Positions 16,061 through 23,358 of a stretch of 58,569 nt of DNA are shown here, piece after piece. Below the pieces are notes generated by a model. The model was not told the origin of the DNA and did not search any database. It was given only the letters and a program-made list of their open reading frames with translations. The stretch's first letter is position 1; each line of letters opens with the position of its first letter. Position numbers and translations under genes: made by a program. This stretch comes from Oscillospiraceae bacterium (lineage in GTDB: Bacteria; Bacillota; Clostridia; Oscillospirales; Acutalibacteraceae): positions 1 through 58,569 of the forward strand of contig WRED01000005.1 in assembly GCA_009779495.1 (NCBI GenBank), in the 5' to 3' direction.

Positions 16061-16922
16061 ATTTTTTAACCGTGGTTCGCCTTAGTTCCAACGCCAAATC
16101 GCAAAGCCCTGCCTCAAAATTCACCCCGAACCGCGGGTCCGTTTTAGCTTTTTGCGTACGCGCGACGCTTTTGCTCACAAAGTCTGCCGCGATTCGCGCC
16201 GACTCATACAGCGTCCTGTCCGACAGGTATGACGCGACGAAAGCGCTGGCGAAAATATCGCCGGCGCCGGGATAATAGCCCGGGATCCTGTTTGAGGGCG
16301 CGTAGAAAAATTCGTCCATGTCACGGTCATATACGGACGCGCCGATGACGCCGCGCTCAAAGCTCACGCCCGTCAGCACGGTCTTTGACGGCCCGAGATT
16401 GCTCAGGGCTTTCAGCAGTTCCTCTATGTACTCACGCGTGTACGGCTTTTCTTTGTACTCGCGTCCCAGGAGGAACGCGGCTTCGGTCATGTTCGGCAGA
16501 ATGATGTCCGCCTCCGCGCACAGCGACGTCATGGCTTTCGCGAAGTCCATGTCAAACAACGCGTACATCTCGCCCTCGTCCGCCATCGCCGGATCGACGA
16601 CCACGGTACAGCGTTCATCGCGGAACGTACTGATGAACCGCTTCACGATATCAATTTGCTCAGGGGAGCCAAGATAGCCGCTGTAAATCGCGTCGAAGCG
16701 TACGCCGAGGGATTTCCAGTGATCCGTGAACGCAGCGAGGTCGCTTGTCAGATCGCGGCAGGTATAGCCCGTGAAACCGCCTGTGTGCGTGGACAGCACG
16801 GCCGTCGGCATGATGGCCGTTTCGATCCCCGCCGCCGAAATAATCGGCAAAGCGACGGTAAGCGAGCATTTGCCCAAGCCTGAAATATCATGTATCGCGG
16901 CCACGCGTTTTTGAGCTGACAT
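16059..16922 (-). CDS. pyridoxamine/pyridoxal kinase (PdxY-type)
   Basis: A 287-aa ribokinase-fold enzyme of the vitamin B6 salvage pathway. It begins with RVAAIHDISGLGKCSLTVAL, the typical PdxK/PdxY N-terminus with its substrate loop. VLSTHTGGFTGYTCRDL, YSGYLGSPEQI and VVVDPAMADEGEMY follow, and the catalytic anion-hole aspartate is in PGAGDIFASAF (~222-232). Length is normal. The start has the strong site AAAGGAGGGG. It is divergent from yfhO; the promoter region holds a palindrome. Confidence 0.88.
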   Translation of the reverse strand: MSAQKRVAAIHDISGLGKCSLTVALPIISAAGIETAIMPTAVLSTHTGGFTGYTCRDLTSDLAAFTDHWKSLGVRFDAIYSGYLGSPEQIDIVKRFISTFRDERCTVVVDPAMADEGEMYALFDMDFAKAMTSLCAEADIILPNMTEAAFLLGREYKEKPYTREYIEELLKALSNLGPSKTVLTGVSFERGVIGASVYDRDMDEFFYAPSNRIPGYYPGAGDIFASAFVASYLSDRTLYESARIAADFVSKSVARTQKAKTDPRFGVNFEAGLCDLALELRRTTVKK

Positions 16923-16950
16923 GAGCGCCCCTCCTTTGATTCACGTGGAT

Positions 16951-16979
16951 ATTTTAGCACAGTTTTGTGCAAATTGCAA
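16951..16979 (-). promoter_or_regulatory. promoter of pyridoxamine kinase with palindromic spacer
   Basis: Read leftwards: TTGCAA (16979-16974), 17-base spacer, TAAAAT (16956-16951). The spacer contains GCACA-AAAC-TGTGC (16957-16970), a symmetrical sequence placed as an operator would be. Confidence 0.55.
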
Positions 16980-17003
16980 ATAGAACCTCAAGGAGATTTA
17001 ATT

Positions 17004-19658
17004 TTGCTGAAAAGGGATTCTAGACTTTGGTATATCGTCCCGCCGCTGCTGGCCGGGGCGCTGATGATGACGGTATATTTCCTCAACGGCATCTTCCCGT
17101 TCGGGGACGGCAGCATCGTCTATCATGATATGGGCCAGGGCAACCTCCCGATGTACTACTCCGCGTGGGACGTTCTGCACGGCGGCGGTAGCTTCCTTTT
17201 CAACTGGAACACCGCCGGCGGTATCTTCGCGTCAAATTCGCTGACCGTCCTGCTCAGTCCCGTCAACGTGATTTTCCTCCTGCTCTGCCCGCGCTCGTCT
17301 ATACTGGAGAACATGTCCTTTTTCGTCATGCTGAAAATCATGATCGCCGCGTTCACCGCGATGGTATTTTTCAGCAAAAAATTCAAGATAAGCGCGTATT
17401 GGAAAGTCATTTTTAGCATACTGTACGCGTTTAACGCCTACGTGCTGCAATACTATACGAACAATTCGTGGCTTGAGCTTGTCGCGGCGTTCCCGCTTAT
17501 CCTGCTCGCGCTCGACACGCTGTTCACGCGCCGGAAGATCGCGCCGTACGTCCTGATTTTGTCCTACTGCCTTATCACCCAGCTGTATATTTCCTATATG
17601 ATCTATATATACCTGTTTTTGGTCGGCGGGCTGTATATCTTAATGCTGATACCGAAAGAAACGCAGAAAACGGCGATTTGGAATTTCGGCTTAGGCTCCG
17701 TTTTGGCGTTGCTTTTGTCGGCGGCTTCAGCGGCGCCGACCTACTTTTCCATGACGGCAAGTTCACGCTTTCAGAGCGCGCGGAACTATTTCCAGATCGT
17801 GTCCACCTCAACGGCAAACGTGTGGTCAAAGCGCGGCATGCTGGTCATCCTGACGGCTCTTCCGCTGGCAATTTTCCTGCTTTCGCTGCTGAAATTCCGA
17901 TCTGAAAAGAGGAAGCTCGGGTTCGCGCTTTTGGCGGTTTTGGTCTGCGCGCTTCCCGTATTTTTCGAGAACATCAATCTGATCTGGCACATGGGCACCT
18001 ACGTCAACTTTTCCATGCGTTTCGCGTTCATGTTCCATTTCACGCTGCTTGCCGCCGCGTGTTTCGCGCTGGAACGCTTCGGCGGTTCGCTTTTCTTCGG
18101 CGGCAAGAAGCTGTCGATTGCCGCCGGCGTCTTTGTTCCCGCGCTTTTGATTCCACTCGCGGCCTACGGCATGTACGCGCGGCTCTACAGCGACGAGTCG
18201 GTTCACTCTATGATCGAGAAAGCCAACTCAGGGGTGTTCCTCATCATTTTCGCGGCGTTTCTTGTGTCGTACCTCGCGCTGATGCGGTGCGGCGCGAAGA
18301 AGCTCGCGTGCGTGCTCATCGCAGTCGTCGCCGTGTTCGAGACGGGCTTTTTCGTTGACCGCGCCTTTTCGCACGGCAAGCCGCGCGTGGCCGAGTTCAG
18401 CCTTGATTTTGTCGGGGACTGCGACCTGATCTATGAAGAGCTTTCACTGCCGCGCGACAATCTTTCCCGCGTCAAGAACATTGATTCCTCGCTGAACACG
18501 AACTACCCGCTTTTGCTCAACTACCCATCCATGTCAAATTTTACACACATTATCCCGGCAACAATCAAGCTTTCCATGGGCAAAATAGGATATTCCAACG
18601 TCTACACGCGTATACTTGATCCAGGCGGCACATTGTTTTCCGACGCGCTTTTAGGCATCAGGCATGTCCTGTCAAAAAACGCCATTGTCGGCAATGACGC
18701 GTACCGTTTTATGGGAGAGGTTGGCGGCTATAGCCTGTATGAATGCGGCTATAAGATGCCGTTCGGGGTTGTCGCCTCGCCGGAGATCACGCGGCCGGAT
18801 ATCTTCGGACAAAACGTGTTCGAGACAAACAACAACATCGCGGCCGCGCTCACAGGGCTTGACGGGCCGCTGTTTGAGTTCCCCGAAGCGCAGCGCGACG
18901 ACTCCGGCGGCAGTATAACATATACTTTCCGTGTTGATGAAAGAAGCGAGCTGTACGCCATTTTTTCCGCGATGAAGAGGCGCAAGGGCATACGCGTCTA
19001 TGTCAACGGCGATCCCGTGCCCGTGCCGTCCTTGGGTGACCAGATGAACACGCGTTACAGCGCGACTTTCAACAACGGCATACTGAATCTGGGGACTTTC
19101 GAGGACGAGGACGTCCTCGTCAAGATAGAGCTGATTGACCGTGAGCTGACGCCCGACAATCTGCGGGCACGTTTCGCTTTGCTCCCGCGCGACAGGCTCG
19201 CCGCGCTTTGCGAAAGCCAGGCGGGACGAACGACCGCGACTGCCGGAAAGCGTTCACTGTCCGCGGCGGCGTATTCGGAGTCGGGCGGCGGCGTGTTGTT
19301 TTTGCCTGTGGTGTACGACGAGGGCTGGTCGTGTACGGTGAACGGCAAGCCCGCCGAGGTCAGGGAAGCGCTCGGCACGTTCATCGCCGTGGAGCTTGAG
19401 CGGGGCGAGAATCAGGTCGAGCTGAGATTTTTCCCGCAAGGCATGAAGATTGGCGCGGCCGTGAGCATATTGTCCCTGCTTGCGTTGATTTTTATTGTGC
19501 TGTATAATAAGGTTAAAAACGTTGATCCGAACCGCTCAAACAAGTTCTTAACGGCGCTTCGGGTTGGATATTTCGCCGCGCTGGCGGTTGCGTTCACGGT
19601 GGCCTATTTTGTGCCGATGGTGTATAAGATTTTTATGGCGGTATATGATTTGTTTTGA
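17004..19658 (+). CDS. YfhO family membrane glycosyltransferase-like protein
   Basis: An 884-aa polytopic membrane protein. The family N-terminus (YFLNGIFPFGDGSIVYHDMG) is followed by about 12 transmembrane segments to residue ~440. An extracytoplasmic beta-rich domain (~455-820) with LPVVYDEGWSCTVNGKPAEV comes next, and two C-terminal helices end the protein. In Bacillus subtilis YfhO works with the lipid-linked GlcNAc synthase CsbB to glycosylate lipoteichoic acid outside the membrane; the next gene here is such a GT2 enzyme, 13 bp downstream. The start is TTG 17004 with AAGGAG 8-9 nt upstream. The acceptor polymer is unknown. Confidence 0.85.
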   Translation: MLKRDSRLWYIVPPLLAGALMMTVYFLNGIFPFGDGSIVYHDMGQGNLPMYYSAWDVLHGGGSFLFNWNTAGGIFASNSLTVLLSPVNVIFLLLCPRSSILENMSFFVMLKIMIAAFTAMVFFSKKFKISAYWKVIFSILYAFNAYVLQYYTNNSWLELVAAFPLILLALDTLFTRRKIAPYVLILSYCLITQLYISYMIYIYLFLVGGLYILMLIPKETQKTAIWNFGLGSVLALLLSAASAAPTYFSMTASSRFQSARNYFQIVSTSTANVWSKRGMLVILTALPLAIFLLSLLKFRSEKRKLGFALLAVLVCALPVFFENINLIWHMGTYVNFSMRFAFMFHFTLLAAACFALERFGGSLFFGGKKLSIAAGVFVPALLIPLAAYGMYARLYSDESVHSMIEKANSGVFLIIFAAFLVSYLALMRCGAKKLACVLIAVVAVFETGFFVDRAFSHGKPRVAEFSLDFVGDCDLIYEELSLPRDNLSRVKNIDSSLNTNYPLLLNYPSMSNFTHIIPATIKLSMGKIGYSNVYTRILDPGGTLFSDALLGIRHVLSKNAIVGNDAYRFMGEVGGYSLYECGYKMPFGVVASPEITRPDIFGQNVFETNNNIAAALTGLDGPLFEFPEAQRDDSGGSITYTFRVDERSELYAIFSAMKRRKGIRVYVNGDPVPVPSLGDQMNTRYSATFNNGILNLGTFEDEDVLVKIELIDRELTPDNLRARFALLPRDRLAALCESQAGRTTATAGKRSLSAAAYSESGGGVLFLPVVYDEGWSCTVNGKPAEVREALGTFIAVELERGENQVELRFFPQGMKIGAAVSILSLLALIFIVLYNKVKNVDPNRSNKFLTALRVGYFAALAVAFTVAYFVPMVYKIFMAVYDLF

Positions 19659-19671
19659 TACGGAGGCTTCC

Positions 19672-20607
19672 ATGAAAAAAATAAGCATACTCGTCCCCTG
19701 CTTCAACGAGGAGGAAAACGTTCGCCCCATGTGTGAGGCTTTGACTGCCATGGCTTTTGGGCAGCTTTCGGGCTACGATTACGAGATCATTTTCATCGAC
19801 AACCATTCCTCCGACCGCACACGCCGGATCATCGAGGAGCTGTGCGCCGCCGACAAGCGCGTCAAGGCCATTTTCAACTGCAAAAACTTCGGCCAGTTCA
19901 ACTCCCCCTACTATGGGATGCTTCAGGCGACGGGCGACTGCGTTGTGCTGATTTGCGCCGATTTTCAGGATCCCGTCGATATGATCCCGCGCTTTGTCGG
20001 GCAGTGGGAGCAGGGGTATAAAATCGTCTGCGGCGTCAAGGCGTCCAGCCGTGAGAGCAGGCCCATGCGCCTTATGCGCACCTGCTATTACAAGCTGATC
20101 AAGCGTTTGAGCAGCACGGAGCAGATTGAGCATTTCACGGGCTTCGGCCTGTACGACCGCTCGTTCATCGAGGTTCTGCGGCAGCTCGACGACCCGACGC
20201 CGTTTTTGCGCGGGATCGTGGCTGAATTCGGCCCGAGCCGCAAGGAAATCCCGTATGAGCAGGCAAAGCGCCGCGCCGGAAAAACCCACAACAGCTTCTA
20301 TACGCTGTACGACGCCGCGATGCTCAGTTTCACCTCCTACACTAAGGTCGGCCTGCGCGCCGCGACGTTTTCCGGGCTTATCATCGCGCTGATAAGCGTC
20401 GTCATCGGGTTGGTTTATTTCGTGCTCAAGCTGATTTACTGGGACAGCTTTCCCATGGGTATGGCGCCGGTGCTGATCGGCATGTTTTTCCTGGGCGCTG
20501 TTCAGCTGTTCTTTATTGGATTTTTGGGCGAATATATTCTTAACATCAACACAAGGGTCATGAAGCGTCCGCTTGTCATTGAGGAAAAGCGGATCAACTT
20601 TGAGTAA
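19672..20607 (+). CDS. CsbB/GtrB-like polyprenyl-phosphate glycosyltransferase (GT2)
   Basis: A 311-aa enzyme. The GT-A domain starts at SILVPCFNEEENV; IIFIDNHSSDRT and the metal-binding ICADFQDPVDM (DxD-like) follow, then GFGLYDRSFIE. Two C-terminal transmembrane helices (~222-295) are typical of DPM1/GtrB/CsbB proteins, which attach a sugar to undecaprenyl phosphate on the inner face. The start has GGAGG 7 nt upstream. Coupled tightly to yfhO, it probably supplies the lipid-linked sugar used by that protein; no separate flippase gene is adjacent. Confidence 0.88.
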   Translation: MKKISILVPCFNEEENVRPMCEALTAMAFGQLSGYDYEIIFIDNHSSDRTRRIIEELCAADKRVKAIFNCKNFGQFNSPYYGMLQATGDCVVLICADFQDPVDMIPRFVGQWEQGYKIVCGVKASSRESRPMRLMRTCYYKLIKRLSSTEQIEHFTGFGLYDRSFIEVLRQLDDPTPFLRGIVAEFGPSRKEIPYEQAKRRAGKTHNSFYTLYDAAMLSFTSYTKVGLRAATFSGLIIALISVVIGLVYFVLKLIYWDSFPMGMAPVLIGMFFLGAVQLFFIGFLGEYILNINTRVMKRPLVIEEKRINFE

Positions 20608-20684
20608 CCGCTGATTAAATCGGAGGTTATTTGACGAATAAATTCAGTTAACCCGCAAATTATAATAATAGGAGTGAAAGCAAC

Positions 20685-21005
20685 ATGTCAATTAAGCATC
20701 TTTTGCCGGACAATTTCGAGGATACTGTCAAAAACGCGGCTCTGCCTGTAATCGTTGATTTCTGGGCATCCTGGTGCAATCCCTGCCGCATGATCGCGCC
20801 CGTGCTTGAGGAGCTTGCCGACGAGCTTGACGGCAGGGCGGAGGTCTGCAAGGTCGATGTGGACGAGGCGGGCGACATCGCGGCGGGCATGGGCGTGATG
20901 AGCGTGCCGACCATCATGGTTCTTGTCGGCGGCAAGGAGAAAGAACGCGTCGTCGGATATCGGAGCAAGGATGAGCTGATGGCGATCGTCGGCAAGTATG
21001 TCTAA
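20685..21005 (+). CDS. trxA: thioredoxin with WCNPC active site
   Basis: A 106-aa single-domain thioredoxin reducing cytoplasmic disulfides. The redox motif is Trp30-Cys31-Asn32-Pro33-Cys34, preceded by VDFWAS; the cis-proline is in MSVPTIM. The Asn for Gly inside the CxxC is a departure from the canonical WCGPC and should alter the redox potential somewhat. The ribosome binding site is GGAG. No thioredoxin reductase gene is in the window. The second toxin-antitoxin locus begins 6-15 bp after its stop codon. Confidence 0.93.
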   Translation: MSIKHLLPDNFEDTVKNAALPVIVDFWASWCNPCRMIAPVLEELADELDGRAEVCKVDVDEAGDIAAGMGVMSVPTIMVLVGGKEKERVVGYRSKDELMAIVGKYV

Positions 21006-21010
21006 ACAAA

Positions 21011-21035
21011 GAAAAAAGCTTGACAAATCAAGCTG
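21011..21035 (-). terminator. distal terminator of toxin 2 transcript
   Basis: Read leftwards: AGCTTGA-TTTG-TCAAGCT followed by TTTTTTC, a perfect 7-bp stem with a six-U run. The -35 box of the antisense promoter lies inside this inverted repeat. It would stop toxin mRNA that passes the first hairpin. Confidence 0.7.
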
Positions 21036-21048
21036 TGTTGTGTATAAT
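21020..21048 (+). promoter_or_regulatory. promoter of antisense RNA, locus 2
   Basis: A perfect consensus promoter: TTGACA (21020-21025), 17 bases, TATAAT (21043-21048). It is the strongest-looking promoter in the window, as expected for an antitoxin RNA. Confidence 0.88.
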
Positions 21049-21054
21049 GGAGAT

Positions 21055-21146
21055 ACAAAAGGTGGCGTGGTCACGGACGGTCGCCCCCGTAGAATTGCAG
21101 AATTAACCGCTATCTTTTGAAAGGGAAGCGGTTAATTCTCGTCTTT
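21055..21146 (+). ncRNA. predicted antitoxin antisense RNA, locus 2
   Basis: About 90 nt from the 21020-21048 promoter through the hairpin at 21100-21138. The 5' region shares GGTGGCGTGG and GACGGTCGCCCCC with the RNA of locus 1. It carries GCAGAATTAACCGC (21097-21110), repeated with one mismatch at 21225-21238 opposite the toxin leader beside the ribosome binding site, giving a second potential contact with the toxin mRNA. If toxin mRNA runs to the distal terminator, the whole RNA is antisense to its 3' end. Confidence 0.7.
21100..21138. terminator. bidirectional hairpin shared by both RNAs, locus 2
   Basis: A perfect 12-bp stem, GAATTAACCGCT (21100-21111) / AGCGGTTAATTC (21127-21138). The toxin stop codon (21132-21134) is in the right arm. 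U-runs are weaker than in locus 1, consistent with the extra distal terminator. Confidence 0.75.
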
Positions 21147-21203
21147 GCCAAGGAGACGGTCAAGCAAAATCAAAATTATGATAAGCAAGATTATATGCTC
21201 CAT
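21132..21203 (-). CDS. hydrophobic type I toxin peptide (23 aa)
   Basis: The peptide MEHIILLIIILILL ends ...LLDRLLGKDEN. It has a single hydrophobic helix (4-14) and a charged tail. It is below normal gene-calling length, yet it has a textbook ribosome binding site, AAAGGAGG, 7 nt before the ATG. It also has a consensus promoter, a leader hairpin over that site, and an antisense RNA at its 3' end. It differs in sequence from the 33-aa peptide of locus 1 although the surrounding RNA elements are shared. The likely role is a membrane-active toxin kept silent by the antisense RNA; this is inferred from architecture. Confidence 0.75.
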   Translation of the reverse strand: MEHIILLIIILILLDRLLGKDEN

Positions 21204-21210
21204 CGCACGG

Positions 21211-21225
21211 CCTCCTTTCCGGAGG
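21211..21225 (-). promoter_or_regulatory. Shine-Dalgarno sequestering hairpin of toxin 2
   Basis: In the mRNA: CCTCC-GGAAA-GGAGG. The 3' arm is the toxin ribosome binding site. It is positionally the same as the 465-478 hairpin, with compensating base differences in both arms. Confidence 0.82.
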
Positions 21226-21293
21226 CAGGATTAACCGCCCGCGTCCGCGGGCTCGCGCCACTTTCGGGCATCCGTAAAGGACGCTACGCAAGC

Positions 21294-21322
21294 AGTATAT
21301 CAGGGTGCGCGAAAAAAGTCAA
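21294..21322 (-). promoter_or_regulatory. promoter of toxin gene, locus 2
   Basis: Read leftwards: TTGACT (21322-21317), 17-base spacer starting with a T-run, TATACT (21299-21294). It matches the locus 1 toxin promoter in both boxes and spacing. A GC-rich leader hairpin, CCCGCG-TC-CGCGGG, lies at 21238-21251. Confidence 0.85.
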
Positions 21323-21422
21323 TATTTTTGCTTTGCCGATCTTTGTTCGTGTTTTCTAACGAAGATTGGCATTATTTGTTCGTGAAAACCGACGGCCTTG
21401 TCGAAAATAATCGCTTTTTCTC

Positions 21423-21451
21423 TTGACTTGCCGCACAATAACCTTTACAAT
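21423..21451 (+). promoter_or_regulatory. promoter of zinc-ribbon protein 21520
   Basis: TTGACT (21423-21428), 17-base spacer, TACAAT (21446-21451), about 68 bp upstream of the start. Confidence 0.6.
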
Positions 21452-21519
21452 TAGTATGGATAGATTTTGACGTTTTATGTCACAAAATTGCTATATGTTG
21501 ATGTTGGAGGATGATAAAG

Positions 21520-23331
21520 ATGAAATGCGGAAACTGCGGAAGCATCGTCCCGGACGATCTGGCGATTTGCAACGTCTGCAAAAAGCCGGTCATCTCGAAA
21601 CGCGCGGACGGGGATGTCGTAATGTGCCCCTGCTGCGGCGAAGAACATTTCAAAGGCATTGAGCTGTGCTCGAAGTGCGGCACATCGCTTGCTCCGCCGA
21701 AAGAAAAGCCCGAACATGCGGAACAAAGCGCGGCTCGTCAGCCGCGTAAGCCGGCCGCAAAACGCGGTTCACCGCACGAGAGGAAGCCGCGCCTAAACAA
21801 GCGGTTTATCCTCGCTGTTGGTGTCCTCGCGGCGATTGCGGCCGGCATTGTGCTTTTGATTGTGCTTCCGCGCGGCGGTGAAAAGCCTGACGCCTCCCAA
21901 AGCACAAACGCGGTTCAGTCGTTTTATTCAAAGGCCGACGGCAAAACGAGTTTCTTCTATGAGGGGAAGCCGCTTGGCGCGGTTGACGGTGAGGCTCGTT
22001 TTGTTTCTGCTTCCACGGGCGGCGGCAAAAAAGCTGTTCCGACTGCGGACGGTTTTCTCTACTTTGTTGACACATCGGGAATGAAGCTGGTTGACCATGG
22101 CGGCATAATGGCTTATAACATTGACATGCCGCTCAACGGGGCTTATATCGCATATCTCAAAGAAAATGCCGCTGATGAAAGTACAACGGCCGCATCCGCG
22201 AACCCGCCCGACGCAAATGGCGGCAGGTCTCTTTATATCTATAATACCGCCGACGGCACAGCCACGTTTGTCGCGCCGAACGTGGCCGGCAGTACGATTT
22301 GCTTTGACCCCGCCGGTAAAACACTGGCTTACGCCACTATATTGGGTTCGGACGGTTTTGAGTGCTACATGTATCATACCGCGGACGGGGTTTATGAGCC
22401 GGTCGGCAAAAATACGCGGATCATTGCCATGACTGAAAACGCCTCTATGATATACTATCTCAAGTATGAAGGCTTTGACGATACTCAGGTTATCAAGCTG
22501 TTCGTAAAGAAAACCGGGGAATCTGAGGTAAAGCTAGGCGAGTTCGCCCACCTGCCCGATCTGTGCACGTACTTCTCATCGGATTTCAGTGAGCTTGTAT
22601 TCAGCGTAAACGGCGATGCGGGCAATTTCTTCATCTCCGCGAACGGCGCGGACAAGAAGCGGCTGTCCGGAGGCTTTAAGCCGGTTTACGGCGTTTCAGA
22701 CCCGGAGCATGACCGCACGGCGGTTTTGCCCGTCAAAACCTCTTTCGCCGAGACGTTTTACCTTGACGCCGCGTCCGATCTCTACATGATAAACGCCGAA
22801 ACATTGTCGCCGGCTTTGGCCGCCCAAAACGTAAGCGCCGCGAAAACCGCCGATTCCGGCAAAACGCTTTACTATATCGACGGCAATGATTCCTTGTATC
22901 GGTGTAAAGCCGCCAATATCTCGGGCGGAACAAAGCTGGCCGGGCATGTCAGGCGGTTCGCGGCGTCAGACGACGGCAAGCGCGTCTATTATTTGAACAG
23001 CGACGGCGAGCTGCGCTGCCTGCAAGGCGGTGAGGACTTCGTCGTGTCCGAAAAGATTTATGACACGGGGCGTGATCTGTGGGTTGTCGGCTCAACCGTA
23101 TATTTTTTGGAGGATTATTCAAACGGCAGCGGCATACTCTATTATTCCGCAGACGGCAAGGCGAAAAAGGCCGTTTCGGGCGCGGACAATGTGTATGATG
23201 TGCGTGTTGACATGTCAGGCGGCGTGTATTATATGTCGGACTACAGCGAGGTTTCAGGGTCGTATGATTTGTTCTACGGCAAGGAAGATGTGTTTAGTCA
23301 GGTGGTAACTGATAGTGAACCGAGCACGTGA
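21520..23331 (+). CDS. zinc-ribbon membrane-anchored protein with extracytoplasmic beta-propeller-like domain
   Basis: A 603-aa protein. Two N-terminal zinc ribbons (CGNCGSIVPDDLAICNVCKK, then CPCCGEEH...CSKCG) are followed by a basic linker and one transmembrane helix (FILAVGVLAAIAAGIVLLIVL, ~90-110). A large outside domain carries repeated beta units with Tyr-rich strands (LYYIDGNDSLYRC, VYYLNSDGELRCL, VYYMSDYSEVSG), resembling DUF5050/TolB-like propellers. ATG 21520 is chosen because GGAGG ends 9 nt before it, whereas the ATG at 21511 touches that site. A sensor or envelope-monitoring role fits the topology, but no function is established. Confidence 0.65.
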   Translation: MKCGNCGSIVPDDLAICNVCKKPVISKRADGDVVMCPCCGEEHFKGIELCSKCGTSLAPPKEKPEHAEQSAARQPRKPAAKRGSPHERKPRLNKRFILAVGVLAAIAAGIVLLIVLPRGGEKPDASQSTNAVQSFYSKADGKTSFFYEGKPLGAVDGEARFVSASTGGGKKAVPTADGFLYFVDTSGMKLVDHGGIMAYNIDMPLNGAYIAYLKENAADESTTAASANPPDANGGRSLYIYNTADGTATFVAPNVAGSTICFDPAGKTLAYATILGSDGFECYMYHTADGVYEPVGKNTRIIAMTENASMIYYLKYEGFDDTQVIKLFVKKTGESEVKLGEFAHLPDLCTYFSSDFSELVFSVNGDAGNFFISANGADKKRLSGGFKPVYGVSDPEHDRTAVLPVKTSFAETFYLDAASDLYMINAETLSPALAAQNVSAAKTADSGKTLYYIDGNDSLYRCKAANISGGTKLAGHVRRFAASDDGKRVYYLNSDGELRCLQGGEDFVVSEKIYDTGRDLWVVGSTVYFLEDYSNGSGILYYSADGKAKKAVSGADNVYDVRVDMSGGVYYMSDYSEVSGSYDLFYGKEDVFSQVVTDSEPST

Positions 23332-23358
23332 TCAAATCAGCTAAAAAGAGGTGTCTCT

